DNA of 22,443 bases from Bacteroidales bacterium UBA3868 (GTDB lineage: Bacteria; Bacteroidota; Bacteroidia; Bacteroidales; WCHB1-69): the NCBI GenBank assembly GCA_002392325.1, contig DGGS01000026.1:1-22443 (forward strand), in the 5' to 3' direction. Positions 1 to 7,134 of this stretch are shown one piece after another (position 1 is the first letter of the stretch; each line of letters opens with the position of its first letter). Under the pieces are notes generated by a model that was given only the letters and a program-made list of their open reading frames with translations, did not search any database and was not told where the DNA came from. The position numbers and the translations under genes were made by a program.

Positions 1-825
1 GAGGTCTTGGGTGGTGAGCGTCGGGTTTGAGGTGATGGCTTCCGTGAGTGTCTGGCCGTTGGCGACATTCACTTCCACTAATTTGAACACATAGCGGAAT
101 TGATTGCTTTTCAAACAGTTGGATATTACGCCAGTCCATCGGAAGGTGAGTTTTTGCTGGAGCGGTATTTGAGCGTATTGGTTGCTCATACGGTTGTCGG
201 ACCCATAGTCAAAGAATTCGGAAGGATTGCTTTGGGGTGTGGGGTTGTTGAGGTTGGCGGCGCTTTGTCCGACTACAGGTGTGATGAACTCGGGGGCGGA
301 ACCCGAATAGCAGATGCTGAAAAAGCAGCATGCCTCTTCGCCTACTTTCTCTGGACTTTGAGTGGCCCCGCCCGGTACCCATCTATATGGAGTGACGCAG
401 ATTTTGTAATTGCCCTCCGGCAAGGTGAGCGCCTCCTGCCAGTCAATGCCGTTCATCTCATATTGAACATTGCTGAGCAAAGCATGATAGTCGGCGTTCG
501 TCAAGTCCACGCTTTGACCATTCCCGATGGTCAGCGGATAGGGCGGCACTACCGTGGGCTTGGTGCTGAACGAGAAATTGTTCTCAGATGTTGAGAATTC
601 GCAGCTTACGGTGATGCCAATGTAAATGTCTTGGCTGCTTCCAGAGAAATTGTTCATGGTTACCCTGAAATACTTTGTGGGATCATCCATGTAACTCAGT
701 CCCGTGGAAGGGAAAACACTGGTTTTGGGGATTACCAGGGTGTTGATGCTGTTTTGTGCAGAGCCCAAAAGCAGTTGGGAAACCAGCATCAAGGTCAAAG
801 CGAGGATGGAATATATTTTTCTCAT
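1..825 (-). CDS. Secreted protein, TANFOR-like, C-terminus beyond window
   Basis: An uninterrupted frame of 275 codons runs from an ATG at 825 to the left edge, so the gene is 3'-truncated by the window and not broken. The first 24 residues (basic MRK, then a Leu-rich core ending GSAQ) are a typical signal peptide, so the product is exported. The mature part is beta-rich. Near residues 225-275 an FRWTG motif is followed by FRYVFKLVEV and an E-A-I-x-x-N-P pattern, which resembles the repeated unit of TANFOR-domain proteins of Bacteroidota. That assignment is from memory of the family and is tentative. The start lies 12 nt after the stop of the upstream beta-barrel gene on the same strand, so the two are almost certainly co-transcribed. 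This fits a barrel plus its secreted or surface partner. No function is established. Confidence 0.8.
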   Translation of the reverse strand, partial: MRKIYSILALTLMLVSQLLLGSAQNSINTLVIPKTSVFPSTGLSYMDDPTKYFRVTMNNFSGSSQDIYIGITVSCEFSTSENNFSFSTKPTVVPPYPLTIGNGQSVDLTNADYHALLSNVQYEMNGIDWQEALTLPEGNYKICVTPYRWVPGGATQSPEKVGEEACCFFSICYSGSAPEFITPVVGQSAANLNNPTPQSNPSEFFDYGSDNRMSNQYAQIPLQQKLTFRWTGVISNCLKSNQFRYVFKLVEVNVANGQTLTEAITSNPTLTTQDL

Positions 826-837
826 AATGGAAGGTTT

Positions 838-2724
838 TTATCTGGATTGTTGTGTGTTTTGTTTCATTATTTTGGCGGCCTTCCGGTCGGCTTTGTTCTG
901 GCGTTCCCCTTTGCTCTTTTTCTTGATGATTTTGGCGGCAAAAGAGTAGGTGTAGGATAAGGTGAACCGGCAGTCCAGGTCGGTGGCGATCCGCTGCCCG
1001 ATAACAATGCGGTCGCTATAGTTGCTCAACGAGAAATACATGGATGCCGTGTGGTGCTTGCGGTAGTTGAAGTTTGTGCTCAAACTGTTGCTGAAGGAGA
1101 TGTTGTTCTTGGCCCCTTCGTCTTGCATGATGTTGTAACCGGCTGATAAACAGTAATTCAGATTCCAGTTGGTCTTTTCAGTGGATATCAGGCGGTACCC
1201 GACAAAGGCACTCAGGGTGTTGGAGATATAATTGGAGTAGGTTGATCTCGATATAGAAAAGTCGTAGTTGCCGCCCACATTAAGCCGGATTTCCTGCAAA
1301 TCAACGCTATAGCCAATGCCCGCCGTGATGGTGCGGGTGTCGATGTCAATCGTTGACAACTTGTTCAGATTGGCATTTTGGATGTAGTTGCCATTCAGGG
1401 AGATGGAATGGGTGTTCCCGCCTTTGTAAAAAGTGAACACTGGGGATATGGTGGCGGTATGCGTGATTTGGTCAATACGGATTGAGTCGGGAACCACGCA
1501 AGTGCCGTCAAATTCGTTCTGTTTGATGCCGTTGTAGGAAAGATTCAGGGAGAAATGGTCTGAGATGTTGTTGATCCAGTTCAAGGTGTAGGTGGCCACC
1601 TGGTTGGTGTACATCTGCTTCTTGTTGAGGTTGTCACGCTGGATGTATCCGATTAAAGTAAGGATAGACCGGTTTTTGAACATGTTGAAGTTGGTGTGCA
1701 ACCCCAAACTGTGTGTGTTCTGGCTGAACGAGTTGGCACCCAGGGAGACATACTCGGGCTGGATGAAACGATAGGTGACGCTTCCGTTAAAATGCTTGGT
1801 GAAAAAGTTCATGGCGGCGTCGCCGGCGAACCGCAGTTTGGTGTTGTTGCGCACACCGAGCAACCAGTCGGTCTTCTGCAGGATGTTTTGGTATTTGCCA
1901 AGGTTTTCGGTGGCGTATGGCGACAAAGAGTCGTGCAGGTTGGAAGTATATGCGCTTGCGCCCACATTGGCGGTGAAAGAAAACCAGTGCTTGATGGAAA
2001 ACCTGCCCGATAGACCGAGTGTGATATTGTCCTTGGCTGGTATGGAGTCGCGCAGGAATTCGGGCAGCGATTTCTCGATGTCTTTGGCTTTCAGGAAACT
2101 GATGTCAATGTAATTCTTGGCGTTGCCGATACCCAATTTCACACCGACGGCGTCACGGCGGTATTGGGGCAGATAGGAGGCGGGCGTGTTGAGTCCTAAC
2201 AACGAGTCAGCAAGCTGTTGGAACGCCGTGCGGTCGTCATATCCCTTGATTCTCGTGGCTTGGCTGAGCAATCCTCCGAAAGCGGCGGCGCGGAACAACT
2301 TGCCCTGATACTCCAATCCGGCACCCAAAAAGGAAAGTCCGGAGTAGGTGTAGTTGTTGAAGTGCATGCTGCTGTTGCCCAAATGGAAACGGAACCGCTT
2401 CCATGTCGGAGTGGCACCCAAACGGAAAGTGGGCAGCTGCGGGTAGTTAAACGAGGTAGTGTTGTTGACAAAATAAAAAGACAACGGCAGGTTGAAACTG
2501 TATATGTTGAGGTTTAAATTGGCAAAAATGGAACCGCTGAACGGAGTGGACCCCGGATAGTTGGAGTTGTACGAAACACCCAAGGAGGTTCCTACATTGC
2601 CGGAAATGGACAGCGGATCCGAATTCTTGATCTGGTTGATACGCTGGCCGATTTGGGCGTTGGCTTGCCAAAAGCAGGCCATGCTTAATAAAATAAAAAG
2701 GAAGATACGGAATGGATGCAGCAT
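838..2724 (-). CDS. Outer-membrane beta-barrel protein, unknown function
   Basis: The 628-residue protein starts at the ATG at 2724 with a good signal peptide (basic start, hydrophobic core FLFILLSMACF, cleavage after QANA). The rest consists of many short alternating strands with aromatic girdle residues, such as GNYDFSISRSTYS and FTLSYTYSFAA, typical of a large outer-membrane barrel. The open frame extends up to 2832, but a TAnnTTTG promoter element at 2812-2819 makes any start above about 2805 unlikely. An ATG at 2790 is the main alternative start. The early segment (Q-I-G-Q-R-I-N-Q-I then SDPLSISGNVG) resembles barrel proteins found beside TANFOR-domain genes in Bacteroidota; this is family recollection, not a search result. 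After the last strand comes a basic tail of about 30 residues (KIIKKKSKGER onward), unusual for a barrel, which normally ends on an aromatic residue. It likely forms an operon with the secreted gene 12 nt downstream. Confidence 0.8.
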   Translation of the reverse strand: MLHPFRIFLFILLSMACFWQANAQIGQRINQIKNSDPLSISGNVGTSLGVSYNSNYPGSTPFSGSIFANLNLNIYSFNLPLSFYFVNNTTSFNYPQLPTFRLGATPTWKRFRFHLGNSSMHFNNYTYSGLSFLGAGLEYQGKLFRAAAFGGLLSQATRIKGYDDRTAFQQLADSLLGLNTPASYLPQYRRDAVGVKLGIGNAKNYIDISFLKAKDIEKSLPEFLRDSIPAKDNITLGLSGRFSIKHWFSFTANVGASAYTSNLHDSLSPYATENLGKYQNILQKTDWLLGVRNNTKLRFAGDAAMNFFTKHFNGSVTYRFIQPEYVSLGANSFSQNTHSLGLHTNFNMFKNRSILTLIGYIQRDNLNKKQMYTNQVATYTLNWINNISDHFSLNLSYNGIKQNEFDGTCVVPDSIRIDQITHTATISPVFTFYKGGNTHSISLNGNYIQNANLNKLSTIDIDTRTITAGIGYSVDLQEIRLNVGGNYDFSISRSTYSNYISNTLSAFVGYRLISTEKTNWNLNYCLSAGYNIMQDEGAKNNISFSNSLSTNFNYRKHHTASMYFSLSNYSDRIVIGQRIATDLDCRFTLSYTYSFAAKIIKKKSKGERQNKADRKAAKIMKQNTQQSR

Positions 2725-2811
2725 CTCCGTCGGGCTTGCAGGTGGGGCATTCCGCAGAATGTGTCTTGATGTGCCGGTTGAGTGTTTCATTTGTCCAATA
2801 TTACAACATCG

Positions 2812-2819
2812 CAAAAGTA
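2812..2819 (-). promoter_or_regulatory. Bacteroidota -7 promoter element for the barrel operon
   Basis: On the minus strand this reads TACTTTTG, an exact match to the TAnnTTTG element of Bacteroidota housekeeping promoters. No clear TTG sits 19-20 nt upstream, so the -33 part is weak or absent. Transcription would start near 2806, giving a leader of about 80 nt to the ATG at 2724 or about 16 nt to the ATG at 2790. Confidence 0.5.
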
Positions 2820-2970
2820 ACAATTTATACAATTATATATATAAGTAAAATTACTCATTTTGTAAAAAGTTATGAACATTTTTAAATGTTGGTGGGGTAG
2901 GAATAGTCAATACATAATTATGATGTCTCGAAAAAAAATGATGGTTCGTGGTGTTGTTTTAAAGTTTTGT

Positions 2971-2978
2971 TATCTTTG
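2971..2978 (+). promoter_or_regulatory. Bacteroidota -7 promoter element for the lipoprotein gene
   Basis: TATCTTTG matches TAnnTTTG exactly and lies 22 nt before the ATG at 3001. The implied leader is about 16 nt. No convincing TTG is seen at the expected -33 spacing. The element is divergent from the minus-strand promoter at 2812, so the 276-nt gap between the two genes is a divergent promoter region. Confidence 0.55.
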
Positions 2979-3000
2979 CCGTTTCAAAAAATGAACATAT

Positions 3001-3717
3001 ATGAAGAAGTGTTTTTCCTTTCTGATACTGATTTTTTCCATGTTGATCTTCGCAGCATGCAATACCGGTCCCGGCACCGGTGGCACAGCCACATTGGAGG
3101 GCGTTGTCATGATGGTGCAGCATCCTGACGATCATTTCAATCTGGAAACGGATACGGTTCCCGCAGCCAAGACGGATGTCTTTCTGGTTTATGGGGACAA
3201 CACCTTCTATGACGATGATGTGGAGGCCGACAATACCGGTCTGTATCGCTTCAAATACTTGCGCCCCGGCACTTATACGGTGTATGCCTACACCACACGC
3301 CCCTCAGGCGAGCGCGTGGCCGAGACACAAACCGTGAATGTGGAGCGCGGCCAGGTGACCACAGTGCCCACCATCTATGTGCACGAAGGCAAAGCTTACG
3401 GAAGATCCATTGTCAAAGGTACAGTCAATGCCACTTATATTGACAAGAACGGGGATGTGACTGCCACAGGCCCTGCATACGGTCACCGGATGTACATCCA
3501 GCGGGTAGGGGAACCCTTCCCCTTTGACGATGTGCGTGTCGGTATCAATGGCGTTTTCATGTTCCAGAAAATCGACCCGGGCGATTATATCGTTTTCACG
3601 ACTTCCATTTATGATGAGGATGAAATTCCGTACCTTATCCAACGAAGTGTGACGGTGACTTCCCCCGAAACCATTGTTGAAATTGAAGAACCTTTCCAGG
3701 TTACGATAAAACCATAA
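3001..3717 (+). CDS. Lipoprotein with two carboxypeptidase-regulatory-like beta-sandwich domains
   Basis: The 238-residue protein begins with a lipoprotein signal peptide: a hydrophobic core followed by the lipobox FAAC, with the lipidated cysteine at position 20. No acidic surface-export signal follows the cysteine, so a periplasm-facing location is as likely as a surface one. Two related units follow, at about residues 29-127 and 135-236. Each starts with a V-x-G-x-V type strand and has a G-x-(Y/F)-x-F-x-x-(L/I)-x-P-G-x-Y-x-V core (YRFKYLRPGTYTVYAYT at 82-98, FMFQKIDPGDYIVFTTS at 186-202). This is the signature of carboxypeptidase-regulatory-like or prealbumin-like folds. Such domains usually act as structural or binding modules. 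It is followed after 9 nt by the next co-directional gene and probably heads that transcription unit. The ligand is unknown. Confidence 0.8.
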   Translation: MKKCFSFLILIFSMLIFAACNTGPGTGGTATLEGVVMMVQHPDDHFNLETDTVPAAKTDVFLVYGDNTFYDDDVEADNTGLYRFKYLRPGTYTVYAYTTRPSGERVAETQTVNVERGQVTTVPTIYVHEGKAYGRSIVKGTVNATYIDKNGDVTATGPAYGHRMYIQRVGEPFPFDDVRVGINGVFMFQKIDPGDYIVFTTSIYDEDEIPYLIQRSVTVTSPETIVEIEEPFQVTIKP

Positions 3718-3726
3718 TTTTTTAGC

Positions 3727-4131
3727 ATGAAAAAGATTCTAGCAATCCTGATAATTTGTGTGATAGGTGTTTCCTGCTATGCGCAAAGTTCCTCAAAACG
3801 CGACTCCCGCAAGAATCTCGTCGTAAAGGAATGGAATCGCGGCGACGGCGGAAAGGGCGCCCGTTTTCTTGATCATGTGACCAAGTACAACGCTGACGGG
3901 CGCAAGTGCGAGGACATTGAATACACCTCCTCCGGTACCATAAAGGCCCGCTGCACCTACGAGTATGACGCCAACGGCAAGGTGTCGCGCGAGGTGGTTT
4001 ACAATGACCACAACAAGGCCGTCCGCATCCGCAAATTCGAGTACAACGCCGACGGCACCAAGAAAAAACAGTACAACTACGCACCTAACGGCAAACTGCA
4101 GTCTGTAAAGGAATTCGAATATGTTAGATGA
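3727..4131 (+). CDS. Small exported protein with YD/MORN-like repeats
   Basis: The 134-residue protein opens with a signal sequence of about 19 residues (MKKILAILIICVIGVSCYAQ). Cleavage may occur after CYA, or Cys17 may be lipidated (GVSC). The remainder is made of short repeats with the pattern Y-x-(A/S)-(D/S/N)-G-x-x-(K/R), seen at YNADGRK, YTSSGTI, YDANGKV, YNADGTK and YAPNGKL. This spacing is like Rhs/YD or MORN-type hairpin repeats. Its last 11 bases overlap the start of the VTC gene in another frame, so translation of the two is probably coupled. The function is not recognised. Confidence 0.8.
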   Translation: MKKILAILIICVIGVSCYAQSSSKRDSRKNLVVKEWNRGDGGKGARFLDHVTKYNADGRKCEDIEYTSSGTIKARCTYEYDANGKVSREVVYNDHNKAVRIRKFEYNADGTKKKQYNYAPNGKLQSVKEFEYVR

Positions 4132-4912
4132 GGTGCTTTGCGATATGGCCCCAATCTCGCTGGAAGAGATGAGCACGGTGAAACTGATGAATCGGACGGA
4201 CACCAAGTATCTGCTTAACCGTCAGATGCTTGCGGATATTGCCCGACATTGGTCTCCGCTGTTCTTTGTCCAGGATATTGCGGGCAAGCGCACCGCCTCC
4301 TACAAAACCCTCTATTTCGACACTCCCGACGCGCTGACCTATACCGTACACCACAACCGCCACCTTCACCGCCAGAAAATCCGCCAGCGTGAGTATGTGG
4401 ATACAGGCACCCTCTTCTGCGAGGTGAAAAACAAAGTGAATACCGGCCGAACCAAGAAGAAACGGATGGAAATCCCTGCCTCCGAGTGGGGCAAACTCTA
4501 TGAGATGCCAGAGATGAAACAATTTCTGAAAGAAAAAGTGTGGATTACCCAAGAACCGCTGCTCCCCAGACTCCAGAACCAGTTTCAGCGCATTACGCTG
4601 GTCAATAAGGCAAAGACCGAGCGCATTACCATCGATAGCGGTATCCGTTTCCACAATCAGTTAAACAACTGTGTGGCAGATGTTTCCGATTTGGTGATTG
4701 TGGAGGTGAAACAGGATGGTAACCAGCCCTCCGACTTCAAAAAACTGCTGCTCGACGCGCGGGTGCCCCAAAAACGGCTCAGCAAATACTGCCTCGGCAT
4801 GCTCCTTACGGACGAACACATCAAATACAACCGCTTCAAGGAGAAAATCCGCTATGTCAGCAAACTTATCAACCGGGAACTCACTATCGCTGCTATGAAC
4901 TTTGAACTTTGA
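4121..4912 (+). CDS. VTC-domain polyphosphate polymerase-like protein
   Basis: The 263-residue protein matches the VTC domain family (catalytic domain of the yeast vacuolar transporter chaperone, which makes polyphosphate from ATP). Visible family landmarks are NRTDTKY (24-30), YKTLYFDTPD (61-70), the basic strand RQKIRQREY (84-92), CEVKNK (100-105), GRTKKKR (109-115), RITIDSG (168-174), VIVEVKQDG (192-200) and KRLSKY (218-223). The Lys/Arg/Glu residues on these strands line the phosphate tunnel in the family. No membrane segment is seen, so it is probably cytoplasmic or peripheral. It overlaps the upstream gene by 11 nt and precedes a DUF4956 membrane protein, a neighbourhood known in many bacteria, often with CotH-type proteins, which are absent here. 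The terminal residues (MNFEL) are encoded by a 7-bp repeat tract running past the stop. Polymerase activity is inferred from the family. Confidence 0.88.
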   Translation: MLDEVLCDMAPISLEEMSTVKLMNRTDTKYLLNRQMLADIARHWSPLFFVQDIAGKRTASYKTLYFDTPDALTYTVHHNRHLHRQKIRQREYVDTGTLFCEVKNKVNTGRTKKKRMEIPASEWGKLYEMPEMKQFLKEKVWITQEPLLPRLQNQFQRITLVNKAKTERITIDSGIRFHNQLNNCVADVSDLVIVEVKQDGNQPSDFKKLLLDARVPQKRLSKYCLGMLLTDEHIKYNRFKEKIRYVSKLINRELTIAAMNFEL

Positions 4913-4920
4913 CTATGAAC
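4893..4920 (+). repeat. 7-bp tandem repeat tract overlapping the VTC gene end
   Basis: Four consecutive heptamers (CTATGAA, CTTTGAA, CTTTGAC, TATGAAC) cross the stop codon at 4910-4912. They encode the last residues of the VTC protein. The unit matches the other heptamer tracts in the window (YTKDRRA-like). Confidence 0.7.
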
Positions 4921-4942
4921 CATCCACTCATACTCTATTACT

Positions 4943-4974
4943 CCTCTTTTCCTCTCTTCCTCTTTTCCTCTTTT
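4943..4974 (+). repeat. Octamer pyrimidine repeat (CCTCTTTT)x4
   Basis: Four tandem 8-bp units begin at 4943, 4951, 4959 and 4967; the second has one substitution (CCTCTCTT). The tract is wholly C/T on the plus strand and lies between the VTC and DUF4956 genes. Its period differs from the neighbouring heptamer tracts. Confidence 0.75.
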
Positions 4975-4985
4975 CCCCATTTATC

Positions 4986-5018
4986 CTTTAAACTTTAAAT
5001 TTGTAACCTTCAACTGAT
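4986..5018 (+). repeat. Weak heptamer tract upstream of the DUF4956 gene
   Basis: Units such as ACTTTAA, ATTTGTA, ACCTTCA and ACTGATA follow each other with a 7-bp spacing directly before the ATG at 5019. The match is degenerate, and A/T richness alone could explain part of it. Confidence 0.4.
4996..5003 (+). promoter_or_regulatory. Possible -7 promoter element for the DUF4956 gene
   Basis: TAAATTTG fits TAnnTTTG and lies 15 nt before the ATG at 5019. No TTG is found at the -33 position. The element lies within the degenerate heptamer tract, so it may be a chance product of the repeat. Confidence 0.3.
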
Positions 5019-5750
5019 ATGACCCAATCCTCATTCCCCGATTATGATCCTGAAATCATGCGCGAATTCGGCATGGAAACCGTTGACGGCGCAGGACAAT
5101 TGTTTGGCATACCGCTTTTTGACGGCCCTTCCCTGTGGCACATGCTGTTCCGCTTTGCCATCAATCTGGTCTTCTGCTGGCTGATTATTGGTTTGTTTTA
5201 TTACAAAAGAAGCAAACGCCGTGATTATTATTTCACCTTCATGATGTTCAGCATCACCATTTTCTTCCTCATCTTCCTGATGGACAATGTGAAGGTGCAA
5301 ATCGGCTTCGCCTTGGGATTGTTTGCCATTTTCGGCATGATACGATATCGGACCGAATCCATTCCTATACGCGAGATGACCTATCTGTTTGTGGTTATTG
5401 GATTGTCGGTCATTAATGGCTTAGCCATGACCGTGAGTTATACCGAACTTTGTATAACCAACATTCTTGTTTTGGTGGCGGTTTGGATTTTTGAGCGCGC
5501 CAAGTGGAAACACAGAGTGGAAACGAAGATTATCCTGTATGAGAAAATAGAGCTGATAAAAGCCGGCCGTGAGCGGGAGCTGATAGCCGATCTGAAAGAA
5601 CGCACCGGATTGGATATCCTGAATGTGGAAGTCGGCCATATCAATTTTCTGAAGGATACCGCTTATGTGAAAGTGAGTTACAAACCGACCCAAGCGGAAT
5701 ACAGTACTATCAACAATCTGACGAAAGTGAGGTCGGACAAGTTTTTTTAG
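5019..5750 (+). CDS. DUF4956 domain integral membrane protein
   Basis: The 243-residue protein has an N-terminal soluble part of about 35 residues, then hydrophobic segments at about 38-62, 68-90, 94-111, 120-141 and 143-159. A cytoplasmic-type C-terminal domain of about 80 residues follows, rich in Glu/Lys/Arg. The FGMIRYRTE motif after the third segment and the ferredoxin-like end (GLDILNVEVGHINFLKDTAYVKVSY) are typical of DUF4956 proteins. Genes of this family are repeatedly found beside VTC-domain genes, as here (106 nt downstream, same strand). A role in a membrane-linked polyphosphate or polymer process has been supposed on that basis, but I know of no proven activity. The gap to the VTC gene holds octamer and heptamer repeats, and the gap downstream holds the longest plus-strand heptamer tract. 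Confidence 0.88.
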   Translation: MTQSSFPDYDPEIMREFGMETVDGAGQLFGIPLFDGPSLWHMLFRFAINLVFCWLIIGLFYYKRSKRRDYYFTFMMFSITIFFLIFLMDNVKVQIGFALGLFAIFGMIRYRTESIPIREMTYLFVVIGLSVINGLAMTVSYTELCITNILVLVAVWIFERAKWKHRVETKIILYEKIELIKAGRERELIADLKERTGLDILNVEVGHINFLKDTAYVKVSYKPTQAEYSTINNLTKVRSDKFF

Positions 5751-5752
5751 AC

Positions 5753-5829
5753 GTGAGGCTTGAGATGTGAGATGTGAGAGATGAGACGAGAGACTTGAGA
5801 CGTGAGAGATGAGACGAGAGATGTGAATT
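5753..5829 (+). repeat. Degenerate 7-bp tandem repeat tract, 11 units
   Basis: Eleven heptamers fill the gap between the DUF4956 and DUF2490 genes without a break in phase, starting GTGAGGC, TTGAGAT, GTGAGAT. The consensus is close to NTGAGAN. From 5774 a higher order of 28 bp appears: the unit order GTGAGAG, ATGAGAC, GAGAGAC recurs at 5802 with one change. The strand shown is purine-rich and is the sense strand of the flanking genes. Confidence 0.85.
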
Positions 5830-5857
5830 TTTAATACATGTTCCCTAATCCAAAAAA

Positions 5858-6532
5858 ATGATAAGAATTTCCAAAATCCTGATATTCGCGATCGTGCTGC
5901 TCCTCTCGGGGCGGGTGGTGGCGCAGTCTTTCGAGACCGGCGGATTGTTGGGAGCGGAGTATGAGATGAAGATCTTGAAGGGGTGGCACTGGGGTGCGGA
6001 GGCGGAATTCCGTTTTGATGAGAATTTCACCCATTTCAACCGCTTCAAGGTGGCGGTGGGGACGGATTATACCTTTTGGAAAAAACGCATCAAGATCGGG
6101 GTGGGGTATGGTTATCTGAATTATCATAAAGACGATTTTTTTGAAAGCCGGCACCGTATCACGGGGTCGCTGACGCTTGCGGAGAAGTTCGGCAACTGGA
6201 AACTGTCGTACCGTGCTGCGTTCCAGAGCACCTTCCGTGACAACCGCCGAGGCGATTACACCTTCAATCCCAAGACATACATGCGCAACCGCCTGGCGGT
6301 CAGTTACAAGATACCGGGCAAGCCGCTGAAACTTCACGCGTCCGAGGAATTCTGGTGGCGGCTATATCATCCAGAGCACAACATTATAGACGAATTGCGC
6401 ACGGTTGTGGGGGTGGAATACGCCATCAACAAACGAAACACACTGGACTTCTTCCTGCGTTCCAACAACGAGGTTCAGGTGTCAAATCCGAAACACATAT
6501 TTTATATAGGTGTCTGTTATGGGTTTGAGTAG
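5858..6532 (+). CDS. DUF2490 outer-membrane beta-barrel protein
   Basis: The 224-residue protein has a signal peptide (residues 1-23, ending VVAQ). It then shows a regular series of amphipathic strands with Gly/Tyr/Phe/Trp alternation, for example KIGVGYGYLNY, WKLSYRAAFQSTF and LDFFLRSNNEVQ. It ends in FYIGVCYGFE, a typical last barrel strand. Length and strand pattern match the DUF2490 family, common in Bacteroidota and expected in the outer membrane. The ligand and role are unknown. It follows the DUF4956 gene after 107 nt largely filled by heptamer repeats, with no TAnnTTTG element seen in the gap, so it may be read from the upstream unit. No terminator is visible between it and the ribosomal promoter 25 nt downstream. 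Confidence 0.82.
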   Translation: MIRISKILIFAIVLLLSGRVVAQSFETGGLLGAEYEMKILKGWHWGAEAEFRFDENFTHFNRFKVAVGTDYTFWKKRIKIGVGYGYLNYHKDDFFESRHRITGSLTLAEKFGNWKLSYRAAFQSTFRDNRRGDYTFNPKTYMRNRLAVSYKIPGKPLKLHASEEFWWRLYHPEHNIIDELRTVVGVEYAINKRNTLDFFLRSNNEVQVSNPKHIFYIGVCYGFE

Positions 6533-6556
6533 TTGAAAAAAAATATTTATAAACAA

Positions 6557-6586
6557 TTGATTGTATAATTTTTTTTTCTATTTTTG
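6557..6586 (+). promoter_or_regulatory. Promoter of the ribosomal protein cluster
   Basis: TTG at 6557-6559 and TATTTTTG at 6579-6586 are separated by 19 nt, an ideal Bacteroidota promoter (TTG, 19-21 nt, TAnnTTTG). Transcription would start near 6592, giving a leader of about 90 nt before rplV. This shows that the ribosomal block is transcribed from its own start here and is not merely read through from other ribosomal genes. Confidence 0.75.
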
Positions 6587-6682
6587 CCGCCCGATTGAAA
6601 GGAAAAGGCGAAGAGGGGTTGTATCGGTATTTAATAAATTGATTTTCAGATATTTACAATAAAATAAAGATAAAATAACGAA

Positions 6683-7117
6683 ATGAGTGCAAGCAAGAAA
6701 TTAGCAGCAGATGCGCGAAAAGAAGCGAAAAAGACGACTTACATGGCCCGATTAGTGGATAATCCGACCTCCCCGCGCAAGACCAGAATTATGGCAAACG
6801 TGATCCGTGGAAAAAATGTGGATTACGCCATGAATGTATTGAAATACAGCCATAAAGAATCAGCAGAGAAATTATTGAAACTTTTGAAGTCCGCCGTTGC
6901 CAACTGGCAAGTGAAGAATGAAGGTGCCAGACTGGAGAATGCGGATTTGTATGTGAAGACCATCATGGTGGATGGCGGCCGTATGCTGAAACGTATCCGC
7001 ACCGCTCCCCAGGGTCGTGCCAACCGCATCAGAAAACGCTCCAACCACGTTACGCTGGTGATTGCCGACAGAAATACGGAAAAAGCAAATACAGAAAATA
7101 TAACAACTGAAGAATAA
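6683..7117 (+). CDS. rplV: Ribosomal protein L22
   Basis: The 144-residue protein is a component of the large ribosomal subunit. The family core is clear: TSPRKTRIMANVIRGK (29-44), the helix with SAVANW (70-75), and the long tunnel-lining hairpin VDGGRMLKRIRTAPQGRANR (96-115). The start MSASKK and the acidic Thr/Glu-rich tail after residue 130 look normal for Bacteroidota. It is the first gene of the block and lies 17 nt before rpsC. In the usual S10 order rpsS should precede it, but here a DUF2490 barrel gene does, and no remnant of rpsS is seen in the 150-nt gap. Confidence 0.97.
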   Translation: MSASKKLAADARKEAKKTTYMARLVDNPTSPRKTRIMANVIRGKNVDYAMNVLKYSHKESAEKLLKLLKSAVANWQVKNEGARLENADLYVKTIMVDGGRMLKRIRTAPQGRANRIRKRSNHVTLVIADRNTEKANTENITTEE

Positions 7118-7134
7118 ATAATAATTAATTAAGT

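Noticed and set aside
838..2724. PorP/SprF-type T9SS component
   Set aside because: Length, strand pattern and the SDPLSISGNVG-type start do not fit PorP/SprF. It is paired with a secreted protein of another kind.
5753..5829. Possible CRISPR array
   Set aside because: The unit is 7 bp with no spacers, and there are no cas genes in the window.
5831..6337. 168-codon minus-strand open frame opposite the DUF2490 gene
   Set aside because: The plus-strand protein has a signal peptide and a barrel pattern; the antisense frame has neither.
6533..6682. Remnant of rpsS upstream of rplV
   Set aside because: All three frames were read by eye; no S19-like residues are found and the stretch is a promoter with an A/T-rich leader.
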